From positions 248,001-312,000 of the forward strand of contig CAVZCJ010000013.1 of NCBI GenBank assembly GCA_963773625.1: 64,000 bases of DNA, read 5' to 3'. This DNA is from DATARH01 sp963773625 (GTDB taxonomy: Bacteria; Pseudomonadota; Alphaproteobacteria; ATCC43930; CGMCC-115725). The position numbers and the translations under genes are program-made. Below are positions 56,459 through 64,000 of the stretch, piece after piece; within the stretch, counting starts at the first letter, position 1; each line of letters opens with the position of its first letter. Below the pieces are notes generated by a model that was given only the letters and a program-made list of their open reading frames with translations, ran no database searches and was not told where the DNA came from.

Positions 56459-57475
56459 ATGGACGATACCCTCGCCAACCTATCGGCGGTGGCGAAAGGC
56501 GACCGGCAGGAGCCGGGCCTCGTCCGTGATCTTGCCGTGGCGCGGCGGGTGATCCGGGCCGAGATCGACGGGCTTCAGCTGCTCGCGACTGCGCTCAATA
56601 GCGCCTTTGGTTCCGCGCTCGACCTCGTCGCGGGGGCGACCGGACGGCTGATCGTCACCGGCATCGGCAAGAGCGGGCACGTCGCCCGCAAGATCGCCGC
56701 CACCTTGGCCTCGACCGGGACGCGTGCGCAATTCGTTCATCCTGCCGAGGCGAGCCATGGCGATCTCGGCATGATCGGCGCGGGTGACGTGGTGCTGGCG
56801 CTGTCGAATTCGGGGAATAGCGCCGAACTTGCCGACATCCTGGCCTATTCACGCCGTTTCAGGATCCCGCTGATCGCCGTTACCGGTGACCCGAGTTCGA
56901 TTCTCGCCGAGGCGGCCGACGTGGTGATCCCGCTCCCGGCGGCGGCCGAGGCTTGCTCGATGGGGCTGACCCCGACGACCTCGACGACGATGATGCTGGC
57001 GCTCGGCGACGCGGTGGCGGTGGCGCTGCTTGAGCGCAAGGGCTTTTCGACGGCCGATTTCCAGCTATTCCACCCGGGTGGCTCGATCGGCCGCAAGCTG
57101 CTCCGGGTGGGCGATATCATGCACACGGGCGACGCGGTGCCGCTTGCCACGCCGCGCATGCCGATGTCCGAGGCAATCCTGCTGATGACCGCCAAGAGCT
57201 TCGGCTGCGTCGGTGTCGTCGAAGATAACGGCGGGCTGATCGGCGTCATTACCGACGGCGATCTGCGCCGCCACATGGGCGATGCGCTGTTGGACCGCAC
57301 TGTCGGCGAGGTCATGAACCCCGATCCCAAGACGACGTCGCCTGCGGCTCTCGCCGCCGAGGCGCTCGGGGTGATGAACCGCTTCGCGATTACCGCCCTG
57401 TTTGTCGTCGACGAGGGAGGGCGCCTGACAGGCTTTCTGCATATGCACGATTGCCTGCGCGCCGGAGTGGCATGA
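56459..57475 (+). CDS. kpsF: Arabinose-5-phosphate isomerase, KpsF/KdsD type
   Basis: The enzyme converts ribulose-5-phosphate to arabinose-5-phosphate, the first step of Kdo synthesis for LPS. The SIS domain is residues ~40-190 (VTGIGKSGHVARKIAATLAS, ALSNSGNSAELADIL, TSTTMMLALGDAVAVALLE). Two CBS domains follow (DIMHTGDAVP and EVMNPDPKTTSP). The 338 residues are normal. It begins the LPS-transport operon; its stop overlaps the next gene's start. Confidence 0.9.
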   Translation: MDDTLANLSAVAKGDRQEPGLVRDLAVARRVIRAEIDGLQLLATALNSAFGSALDLVAGATGRLIVTGIGKSGHVARKIAATLASTGTRAQFVHPAEASHGDLGMIGAGDVVLALSNSGNSAELADILAYSRRFRIPLIAVTGDPSSILAEAADVVIPLPAAAEACSMGLTPTTSTTMMLALGDAVAVALLERKGFSTADFQLFHPGGSIGRKLLRVGDIMHTGDAVPLATPRMPMSEAILLMTAKSFGCVGVVEDNGGLIGVITDGDLRRHMGDALLDRTVGEVMNPDPKTTSPAALAAEALGVMNRFAITALFVVDEGGRLTGFLHMHDCLRAGVA

Positions 57476-58353
57476 ACGGCACCGGTTGGCCGCCGCGGGC
57501 GATCGGCTTCGGGACTCGCTCACCGCGCGGCGTGCTGACCCTGCGACCGATTGTAGAGTGGCTGCATCACTTGCCCGGCAATCGCCACAGCCGGCGGGTT
57601 GCCGTGATGAGGATGGCGCTGCCAGCGATCGGCATTCTCCTCCTGCTGATTGTCGCCATCTGGCCGCGCGTGGCGCCGCTGTTCGATCGATTGCGGTTCG
57701 CCGCGATCGATCTGCGCGAGGCGCGAGAGTTGCGCATGATGAACCCGCGCTACGCCGGGACCGACCGTTCGGGTCACCCGTTCGTCATCACCGCCGCGAT
57801 CGGCCGCCAAGTGCCGGCGCGCGACGATGTGATGGCTCTCGATCAGCCGCGCGCTGACTTCAAAAGTCATAACGGCGCGAATGTCGTCGCGACCGCCGAC
57901 AGCGGCGTGTACCAGACGAATACACAGTTTCTCGACCTCTTCGGCCACGTGACGCTCGTCCACGAGAATGGAACCCGGATCGTCACCGATTCGGCACGAC
58001 TTGACGCCGCGAACAACGCTGCCGAGGGCCACGACCCGGTCGAGGGGCACGGTCCTTCGGGCGATCTCAAGGCCGAGGGGTTTCAAATCGTCGACACGGG
58101 CGACATCGTCATCTTCACCGGAAAGTCGAACCTATTGCTGCGCGGCAGCCAGCCAGGCGTCGAGGTGGCGTCGCCCCCGGCTAGCGTGCCACCGCCCATT
58201 GCCCAGGCCGCAACGGAGATCGAAGCGAAAGTGGCCCCGCAACCCGCGCCTCCGCCGGCGCGTGCCGCAGTGCGGCCGACGCCGCACCACGCGCCAAGCC
58301 ATGCGGCAAAATCACCCGCTCCCGTGAAGCCGGCGCACAAAAAGCCAAGCTGA
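57472..58353 (+). CDS. lptC: LPS export protein LptC
   Basis: LptC anchors in the inner membrane and passes LPS from LptBFG to LptA. The 293-residue protein has a membrane helix (PAIGILLLLIVAIWPRVAPL) and an OstA-like jellyroll (NTQFLDLFGHVTLVHENGTR). It is longer than usual because of a Pro/Ala/Lys-rich C-terminal tail of about 60 residues. It overlaps kpsF by four bases and precedes lptA without a gap. Confidence 0.85.
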   Translation: MNGTGWPPRAIGFGTRSPRGVLTLRPIVEWLHHLPGNRHSRRVAVMRMALPAIGILLLLIVAIWPRVAPLFDRLRFAAIDLREARELRMMNPRYAGTDRSGHPFVITAAIGRQVPARDDVMALDQPRADFKSHNGANVVATADSGVYQTNTQFLDLFGHVTLVHENGTRIVTDSARLDAANNAAEGHDPVEGHGPSGDLKAEGFQIVDTGDIVIFTGKSNLLLRGSQPGVEVASPPASVPPPIAQAATEIEAKVAPQPAPPPARAAVRPTPHHAPSHAAKSPAPVKPAHKKPS

Positions 58354-59400
58354 ATGTCAAGCCGGATTGCGAAAAGCTTGTCGAAGCTGGTCGCGGCACT
58401 GGTCGCGTCCCTCGAACTATGTCTAGCACTGCCGGCGTCGGCTCAGCTTGGGCCGACCGATAATGGCACGCCGATCAACGTCCAATCGGATTCCGGCATC
58501 GAGTGGCAACAGAACAAGCAGATCTATATTGCCCGCGGTAACGCTGTGGCTTCGCGCGGGCCTGCTTCGATCAGGGCCGATACGCTGATTGCGCATTACC
58601 GCCAGGTCAAGAACCGCAATCCCAATGCCGCCAATGCCGAGGGCAATACCGAGATCTATCGGATCGAGGCCGAGGGCAACGTCGTCGTCACTCGAGACAA
58701 CCGCACGGTTGTCGGCGATCGCGCCGACTACGATGTCGATCAAGGGGTCGGCATCATGCGGGGCAAGGCACTGAAGCTGACCACCGCCGCCGACACCGTA
58801 ACGGCGCGCGACGCTCTCGAATGGTACGACACCAAGCAGATCGCCGTGGCGCGCGGCAATGCCGTCGCAGTGCACAACGGACGTACGATCAAAGCCGACA
58901 CCCTGACCGCGTATATGGTCAAGAACGCGCCGCCGGGACAGGCGCCGGCGCCGGGCAAGCCACCGCCAACACCCGCAAAACCGCCCGTCGCCGCCGCCAA
59001 GCCACCGGACAAGCCGGGAACGCCCCCCGCCGCGGGCAGCGAGGACAGCAAGATCGATCGGATCGACGCCCAGGGCCACGTGGTCGTCATCTCGGCGGAA
59101 GATATCGGACGCGGCGATTACGCGGTCTATAATGCGGCCACGGGAATTTGCACCCTGCTTGGCAATGTTGTCATCACCCGCGGCAAGGACGTCATTAGCG
59201 GGCAATATGCTGTGATGGACATGAACCGGAATATCAGCCGCATCCTGCCGGCCTCGACCCTGCCTGGTAGCACCCGCCAGCGCGTTCAGGGCGTCTTCGT
59301 GAAGCAGGATACGCCCGATCAGGGCGCGCCCGGGCCGGCTAAGCCCGCGCCTGCGGAACCTCCTAAGCCCGGTGCACCCGCGCCCACCAAGAAGCCGTAA
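58354..59400 (+). CDS. lptA: LPS transport protein LptA (long form with Pro-rich insert)
   Basis: LptA bridges the periplasm with a beta-jellyroll filament for LPS. A signal peptide ends near LCLALPASAQ. The first OstA block is residues ~35-150 (GIEWQQNKQIYIARGNAVAS, RADTLIAHYRQVKNRNP, IEAEGNVVVTRDNRTVVGDR). After a Pro/Ala/Lys-rich stretch (about residues 190-230), a second OstA-like block follows (QGHVVVISAEDIGRGDYAVY, NVVITRGKDVISGQYAVMDM). At 348 residues it is nearly twice the E. coli length. It is between lptC and lptB with TAATG overlap. Confidence 0.85.
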   Translation: MSSRIAKSLSKLVAALVASLELCLALPASAQLGPTDNGTPINVQSDSGIEWQQNKQIYIARGNAVASRGPASIRADTLIAHYRQVKNRNPNAANAEGNTEIYRIEAEGNVVVTRDNRTVVGDRADYDVDQGVGIMRGKALKLTTAADTVTARDALEWYDTKQIAVARGNAVAVHNGRTIKADTLTAYMVKNAPPGQAPAPGKPPPTPAKPPVAAAKPPDKPGTPPAAGSEDSKIDRIDAQGHVVVISAEDIGRGDYAVYNAATGICTLLGNVVITRGKDVISGQYAVMDMNRNISRILPASTLPGSTRQRVQGVFVKQDTPDQGAPGPAKPAPAEPPKPGAPAPTKKP

Positions 59401-60230
59401 TGCGCAGCGGCGACGACGAGCCCCAAATCCCGATCCCAGAGTGGATTACGCCGACCTATGCGCCGGCGCCGGCTGTCGCTGCTCCACGTCCTCGTCTTGT
59501 TGCCGACAATCAGGGGCTGGTCGGTCGCGGGCTGGGCAAGAGTTTCAAGCGCCGCTCCGTGCTGCGCGATGTCAACATCTCGGTGCAACGCGGCGAGGTG
59601 GTCGGGTTGCTCGGTCCCAACGGTGCGGGCAAGACCACGTGCTTCTACATCATCACCGGCCTGATTGCGGCCGATACCGGCACGGTCAGCCTCGATGGCG
59701 AGGACATCACCGAGTTGCCGATGTACCGCCGGGCGCGGCTGGGGGTTGGTTACCTGCCTCAGGAGGCGTCGATCTTTCGCGGCCTGAGTGTCGAGCAGAA
59801 CATCCGCGCCGTGCTGGAAGTGGCCGAGGGCGAGCCGGACGTGCGTGAGGCCATGCTCGATTCTCTCTTGGCTGAGTTTTCAATCAGCCATTTGCGGCGG
59901 GCACCCGCAATGGCGCTCTCGGGCGGCGAGCGGCGACGCTGCGAGATCGCCCGTGCGTTGGCGACGCAGCCACATTTCATCCTGCTGGACGAGCCGCTGG
60001 CCGGTATCGACCCGATCGCGGTCAACGACATCCGCGACTTAGTGGCGCACCTCAAGGACCGCGGGATCGGGGTGCTGATCACCGATCACAACGTACGGGA
60101 AGCGTTTCAGATAGTGGATCGGGCATATATCTTGCATGAAGGGCACGTGCTAATGGAGGGCGCGCCCGGCGATATCGTCGCCGACGCGGATGTAAGGCGC
60201 GTTTACCTGGGCGAAAGATTCAGCCTATAA
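59400..60230 (+). CDS. lptB: LPS export ABC transporter ATP-binding protein LptB
   Basis: LptB powers LPS extraction from the inner membrane. Walker A is VGLLGPNGAGKTT, the signature is ALSGGERRRCEIARALATQP, Walker B FILLDEPLAGIDP, and the switch His lies in LITDHNVREAF. It has an extra N-terminal tail of about 40 residues not found in E. coli. The ATG overlaps the lptA stop (TAATG). Confidence 0.95.
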   Translation: MRSGDDEPQIPIPEWITPTYAPAPAVAAPRPRLVADNQGLVGRGLGKSFKRRSVLRDVNISVQRGEVVGLLGPNGAGKTTCFYIITGLIAADTGTVSLDGEDITELPMYRRARLGVGYLPQEASIFRGLSVEQNIRAVLEVAEGEPDVREAMLDSLLAEFSISHLRRAPAMALSGGERRRCEIARALATQPHFILLDEPLAGIDPIAVNDIRDLVAHLKDRGIGVLITDHNVREAFQIVDRAYILHEGHVLMEGAPGDIVADADVRRVYLGERFSL

Positions 60231-60252
60231 GCCGCTCCGAACGGAGCAATTA

Positions 60253-61749
60253 GTGAACAGAATCGGTTTTTCGCAGCGGCTGGAGCTTCGCCAGACCCAG
60301 GCGCTGGTGATGACGCCGCAGTTGCAGCAGGCGATCAAAATGCTGCAGCTGTCGAACCTTGAGCTGGCCGATTATGTCGACGCGGAGATCGAGCAGAACC
60401 CGCTGCTCGAGCGGGGCGAGGCGGACGGCGAAGACGGCGGGGCTTCGGGCGAAGCGAGCGATGGTGAATCCGCCGCCGCACTCGAACCGGCGACGGCGGC
60501 GGCGACCGCCGATTTTCCGGATGGCGCCGAGCAATGGGACACGGCTGCTGGGAGCGAGGGTGACGGCAAGTCCGACTTTGGCGGTGACGCCCAGCCTTGG
60601 CGCAACCGCAATGGCGCCATCGATATCGACGGTCTCCCCGGACTCGACCAGGCCGCGGCGCGTCCCCCCACTTTGCGCGAGCATCTCCTAGAGCAGATCG
60701 GCACCGACCTGCCGAACCTGGCCGACCGGGTGATTGCCATCCATTTGCTCGACCAAATCGACGAAACCGGCTATCTGCGCGGCGAGACCACGGAGGCCGC
60801 AGCCCGCTTCGGCTGCCCACCAAAGCGGATCGAGGCAGTCGTCGCCCGACTTCAGGACCTAGATCCGCCCGGGGTCTTCGCCCGCAATCTGCCCGAATGC
60901 CTGGCGCTGCAGTTGCGTGACCGCAACCGGCTGGACCCGGCGATGCAGACGCTGCTCGACAACCTGCCCCTGTTGGCCGCGCGGAACACAGCGGCGCTAT
61001 TGCGACTCTGCCAGGTCGATTCCGACGATTTGGCCGAAATGATCGGCGAGATCAAATCGCTTGATCCGCGACCAGGTCTTGCCTTCGACCCGCCACAGGC
61101 CCAGCCGATCGTTCCGGATATACTGATGCGCGCCCAGCCTGACGGCGGCTGGATCGTCGAACTGAACTCCGAGACGCTGCCGCGCGTCCTTGTCAACAAT
61201 CACTACTACGCGCGGGTCAGCCGTGCCGCTCGCGGCAAGGGCGAGCGCGAGTACATCGCCGACCGGATGCAGGCGGCCAATTGGCTGATCAAATCGCTGC
61301 ACCAGCGCGCGACGACGATCCTCAAGGTTGCGAGTGAGATCGTCGAGCAGCAGGACGGATTTTTTCGTCACGGGGTCCAGTCACTGCGCCCGCTGATCCT
61401 GCGCGACATTGCCGATGCGATCGGCATGCATGAGAGTACGATCAGCCGGGTGACCAGCAACAAATATATCGCCACACCGCGAGGCCTTTTCGAGCTGAAA
61501 TACTTCTTCACCTCGGCCATTGCCGCGTCGCGCGGCGGTGAGGCGCATTCGGCGGAAGCGGTGCGCTTCCGCATCCGCCATATGATCGACCGCGAGCCGG
61601 CCGACACCACGCTCTCTGACGAGCGGATCGTCGAACTGCTGCAGGCCGAAGGAGTTGATATTGCCCGGCGGACGGTCGCCAAGTACCGTGAGGCCATGCG
61701 TATCCCCTCGTCGGTCCAGCGGCGGCGCGAAAAGCAGATGGCGCTGTGA
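60253..61749 (+). CDS. rpoN: RNA polymerase sigma-54 factor
   Basis: RpoN directs RNA polymerase to -24/-12 promoters for nitrogen and other genes. The N-terminal activator region (QRLELRQTQALVMTPQLQQA, IKMLQLSNLELADYVDAEIE) is followed by an acidic linker and the core-binding region. The DNA-binding end carries the RpoN box ARRTVAKYRE (about residue 475). It starts at GTG 60253, 22 bases after lptB. The 498 residues are normal. Confidence 0.95.
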   Translation: MNRIGFSQRLELRQTQALVMTPQLQQAIKMLQLSNLELADYVDAEIEQNPLLERGEADGEDGGASGEASDGESAAALEPATAAATADFPDGAEQWDTAAGSEGDGKSDFGGDAQPWRNRNGAIDIDGLPGLDQAAARPPTLREHLLEQIGTDLPNLADRVIAIHLLDQIDETGYLRGETTEAAARFGCPPKRIEAVVARLQDLDPPGVFARNLPECLALQLRDRNRLDPAMQTLLDNLPLLAARNTAALLRLCQVDSDDLAEMIGEIKSLDPRPGLAFDPPQAQPIVPDILMRAQPDGGWIVELNSETLPRVLVNNHYYARVSRAARGKGEREYIADRMQAANWLIKSLHQRATTILKVASEIVEQQDGFFRHGVQSLRPLILRDIADAIGMHESTISRVTSNKYIATPRGLFELKYFFTSAIAASRGGEAHSAEAVRFRIRHMIDREPADTTLSDERIVELLQAEGVDIARRTVAKYREAMRIPSSVQRRREKQMAL

Positions 61750-61767
61750 TCTGGCCGGAGCTCCCGC

Positions 61768-62244
61768 GTGGACGCTGAGCAGGCGAAGCTCGAGATCGTC
61801 GATCTAGTGACGCCGCGCGGCGTCATCGCGCAGTTGCGCGCGCCGACCAAGCGGCAGGTATTGCAGGAGTTGGCTCGCCGGGCCGGAACAATGAGCGGGA
61901 TCGCCGACCGGCGGATCTACGATGCGCTGATGGAGCGCGAGCGCCTCGGCACGACCGGGATCGGCAACGGCGTTGCGATCCCGCATTGCCGTCTCGCCGA
62001 GCTCCACCGGCTCTGCGGCCTCTTCGTGCGACTCGAGCGACCGATCCCCTACGACGCGATCGACGACGAGCCGGTTGACCTCTTATTTCTGCTCCTGGCG
62101 CCGGCCGACGCGGGAGCGGAACACCTCAAGGCGCTGGCTCTCGTTTCGCGGCTATTGCGCGACCGCGCGATCTGCGAAAAGTTGCGCGGGGCCAATAGCG
62201 CCGATGCGCTTTACGCGCTTCTTACCGGAGGCTCGGCGGGCTAG
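61768..62244 (+). CDS. ptsN: PTS IIA-like nitrogen-regulatory protein
   Basis: EIIA-Ntr is phosphorylated on His by the nitrogen PTS and tunes potassium, nitrogen and stress responses. The active His (about 73) lies in GIGNGVAIPHCRL. GTG 61768 lies 18 bases after rpoN. No hpf gene lies between rpoN and ptsN, as is common in many proteobacteria. At 158 residues it is complete. Confidence 0.92.
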   Translation: MDAEQAKLEIVDLVTPRGVIAQLRAPTKRQVLQELARRAGTMSGIADRRIYDALMERERLGTTGIGNGVAIPHCRLAELHRLCGLFVRLERPIPYDAIDDEPVDLLFLLLAPADAGAEHLKALALVSRLLRDRAICEKLRGANSADALYALLTGGSAG

Positions 62245-62252
62245 CCGCCACC

Positions 62253-62468
62253 TCAGTGAACGCTGACCGGCTCCATCTCGTTCTGGCGCACCACCGCGAA
62301 CGCAAGATCGCGATTGGCGATCAGCGCCATCTGCGTGCCGTCAGCGGCATGGACGGCGTAACTGGCGGCGCCCTCGACGATCACCGGTTTCACATAGGCG
62401 ATGTCCTGCATGCCCAGCATCGCCAGGTCGTTCGTGGTCATATGACGCATTTGTTCAGTCGTTTGCAT
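62253..62468 (-). CDS. DUF1150 family protein
   Basis: The 71-residue protein matches DUF1150, short alphaproteobacterial proteins usually beside hsp20 (DLAMLGMQDIAYVKPVIVEG, SYAVHAADGTQMALIANRDL). It lies 97 bases downstream of the small heat-shock gene on the same strand, and a role with it is inferred. Its molecular function is unknown. Confidence 0.75.
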   Translation of the reverse strand: MQTTEQMRHMTTNDLAMLGMQDIAYVKPVIVEGAASYAVHAADGTQMALIANRDLAFAVVRQNEMEPVSVH

Positions 62469-62565
62469 CTCTACCTCCCCCTGAACCGGTCTGGGGCCGG
62501 TCCAGGTGGTTAAGTCCCGATAGGGGACATGCTAGAACCGCGCCAATCCTGATTCAGCCGCGCGC

Positions 62566-63039
62566 CTACTTAGATGAACGGACCAGCGCAGGCGCGGTTC
62601 GTTTGAGTTCGACAGTACTCTTCTCCGCGGCGCCGTCCTTGATCTCGATGGTCCGCACCCGCGTCTCGGGCCGGGGCCGACTTAGATCGATATGCAAGAG
62701 CCCGTTGTCAAGCCAGGCGCCGCGCACCTCGATTCCCTCGGCCAGCACAAAGGAGCGTTGAAACTGCCGGGCGGCGATGCCGCGGTGGAGATACACGCGA
62801 TCCTCGTCGTCGGTCTGCTTGCCGCGTACGACGAGCTGGTTGTCCTCGACGGTCAACGACAGATCGCTCATCGTGAAGCCGGCGACCGCCAGCGTGATGC
62901 GCAGCGCGTCCTCACTGATCTGCTCGATGTTGTAGGGCGGGTAGCCGTCGTTCGAGACTTTGCTTACCCGGTCGAGCGCTCTCTCGAAATGATCAAACCC
63001 CAAAAGAAGCGGGGAGTTGAATAGCGACAACCGTGCCAT
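62566..63039 (-). CDS. Small heat-shock protein (Hsp20/IbpA)
   Basis: Hsp20 holds unfolding proteins as a chaperone. The alpha-crystallin domain is residues ~37-130 (YNIEQISEDALRITLAVAGF, DLSLTVEDNQLVVRGKQTDD, RGAWLDNGLLHIDLSRP). The N-terminal arm LSLFNSPLLLGFDHFERALD is typical of the class A/IbpA type. GAGGAGA lies seven bases before ATG 63039 inside a hairpin that fits a ROSE-like thermometer, so translation is probably heat-released. A weak sigma-32-like pair (CTTG at 63129-63132 and CCCAAAT at 63104-63110, minus strand) lies upstream. Confidence 0.92.
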   Translation of the reverse strand: MARLSLFNSPLLLGFDHFERALDRVSKVSNDGYPPYNIEQISEDALRITLAVAGFTMSDLSLTVEDNQLVVRGKQTDDEDRVYLHRGIAARQFQRSFVLAEGIEVRGAWLDNGLLHIDLSRPRPETRVRTIEIKDGAAEKSTVELKRTAPALVRSSK

Positions 63040-63046
63040 GGCGGCT

Positions 63047-63090
63047 TCTCCTCACTGAGCGAGACACCATGCCGGACCCAGTTTCGGCAT
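63047..63090 (-). promoter_or_regulatory. Candidate ROSE-like RNA thermometer
   Basis: In the hsp20 leader, UCUCGCUC pairs with the ribosome site GAGGAGA (63053-63047), leaving a bulged G and a three-base loop (63054-63056). The UCGCU strand and bulged G opposite the Shine-Dalgarno are the hallmark of ROSE elements. A second hairpin (ATGCCG with CGGCAT, 63069-63090) lies just upstream. The layout (hairpin before an sHSP start) matches known alphaproteobacterial cases; melting on heat is inferred. Confidence 0.55.
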
Positions 63091-63225
63091 CCGACGCTGA
63101 TCTATTTGGGAATGCGGGTCACGCCAATCAAGCGAGTATCGATGTTCCGGTTGCTCGGCGCTGGCGCGACGCGCCCCGACACCCCATATGCCGCGCGAGA
63201 CAAGCCGCGAGCAGTGAGTACGCGA

Positions 63226-64000
63226 ATGACAAATCGATCGACCAAATTGCGCCTAGTGGCGGCGCTGCTGTTCGGCTTGAGCCTAGCCGCGGCCCCGACA
63301 GTGGCCGACGCGCGCGCCGGCAGCAGCATCAGCGGGTTTTCCAGCATGGGCACCCGTGGGTTGCGCAGTTTCGACAAAAACGGCGCCACGCCCCTCAGTC
63401 GCTCGATGGCCAACCCGGCGCCCTCGCCTGGCTATGCCACCTATCCCGGCGGCGGGAGCTTCTTCTCGCGCCATCCGTTCCTCACAGGGATGTTCGGCGG
63501 ATTTCTCGGCTCGATGCTGTTCGGCGGCGGGTTTTTTGGCCACATGTTTGGCGGCCTGTTCACGCTCCTCATCATCGGCTTCCTGATCTTCGTCGTCGTG
63601 CGGCTTATTGGCGGCGGCGCCATGGCCATGGGTGGCGGCGTGCCGCGCTCGCTGGGGGCCGCCGCCGCGCCGATGCCACAACGCGATCGCGGCCGTGACA
63701 TCACGGTAGGCGACGGAGACCTCAACGCCTTTCAGTCGCTGCACGCGGCGGTTCAGGAGGCCTGGGGCCGGGGCGATCTTGGCCAGCTGCGCCAGCTGCT
63801 GACGCCGGAGATGCTGAGCTACTTCTCCGAGGAGCTGACCAAGAATTCCAGCCAGGGCGTGCAGAACCTGGTCTCCAACGTCAATCTGGTGAAGGCGGAA
63901 CTGACCGAGAGCTGGGAAGAGGGCGACGTGCAATACGCCACCGCCTACATGCGCTGGACTGCGCTCGACTACACGGTGCGGCTCGGCATGCCGCCGTCGG
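63226..64000 (+). CDS. Tim44-like domain protein (3' end outside window)
   Basis: The frame from ATG 63226 is open to the window edge (258 codons). A signal peptide (RLVAALLFGLSLAAAPTVAD) is followed by a Gly/Phe-rich stretch and a membrane helix (LFTLLIIGFLIFVVVRLIGG). A Tim44-like domain follows (FQSLHAAVQEAWGRGDLGQL, LTPEMLSYFSEELTKNSSQG), which in bacteria is found in inner-membrane proteins of unclear role. It is divergent from hsp20. The C-terminal end is missing. Confidence 0.8.
   Translation, partial: MTNRSTKLRLVAALLFGLSLAAAPTVADARAGSSISGFSSMGTRGLRSFDKNGATPLSRSMANPAPSPGYATYPGGGSFFSRHPFLTGMFGGFLGSMLFGGGFFGHMFGGLFTLLIIGFLIFVVVRLIGGGAMAMGGGVPRSLGAAAAPMPQRDRGRDITVGDGDLNAFQSLHAAVQEAWGRGDLGQLRQLLTPEMLSYFSEELTKNSSQGVQNLVSNVNLVKAELTESWEEGDVQYATAYMRWTALDYTVRLGMPPS

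Noticed and set aside
63104..63132. Sigma-32 promoter for hsp20
   Set aside because: CTTG and CCCAAAT are only a loose match. The pair is mentioned with the gene but not called as a feature.

Overview
The window is GC-rich DNA from an alphaproteobacterium, most likely a Rhodospirillales-type soil or freshwater organism. The evidence is the conserved kpsF-lptC-lptA-lptB-rpoN-ptsN order, the BamF-like lipoprotein after ileS-lspA, the DUF1150-hsp20 pair, glnE next to bcp, and many CaiB-type CoA transferases. No species can be named from the sequence alone.

Bases 1-19,850 are accessory. They open with the 3' part of a P4-family phage/plasmid primase, a long inverted repeat, short repeats, a FimB-like integrase and a G-rich tract. 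Next come small membrane proteins, an alpha/beta hydrolase and an IS5 transposase remnant. A block of envelope genes follows (outer-membrane protein remnant, DUF2254, an unknown membrane protein, an OprB porin, a glutamate-receptor-like channel and DUF2252). Three Fnr/FixK-type palindromes lie in its promoter regions, so it looks like an oxygen- or NO-responsive regulon carried as cargo. Further right lie an AT-rich gene for a YopT-like cysteine protease, small zinc-ribbon proteins, a nucleotidyltransferase-fold protein coupled to a small basic protein, and a P4-type integrase that closes the island.

Bases 19,850-28,460 hold a catabolic neighbourhood: a Tat-exported amidohydrolase, MaoC, an Asp/Glu-racemase-like enzyme, a SnoaL-like protein, CaiB CoA transferase, thiolase, DUF35 and class II aldolase. 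Bases 28,600-54,280 are mostly core and envelope genes: ileS, lspA, BamF, an aldolase/SDR fusion, a Cache-adenylate cyclase, DUF455, bcp, glnE, a YhdP/AsmA-like giant, an AmiD-type amidase, a TerB-DnaJ protein, an S41 peptidase homologue that lacks its catalytic residues, PanE-like, CaiB, a methyltransferase and a VOC protein. Bases 54,320-64,000 hold an enolase-superfamily enzyme, tRNA-Leu(CAG), rnd, the LPS-transport/sigma-54/PTS-Ntr block, DUF1150, a small heat-shock protein behind a ROSE-like RNA thermometer, and the start of a Tim44-domain protein.

At least a dozen genes, including ileS, glnE and rnd, are broken by single-base shifts, several at homopolymers. This suggests indel errors in the assembly more than true decay, so interrupted genes are reported as whole loci with the approximate break given. 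The most novel signals are the YopT-like protease, the pseudo-S41 peptidase, the three-box Fnr/FixK regulon and the candidate ROSE thermometer.
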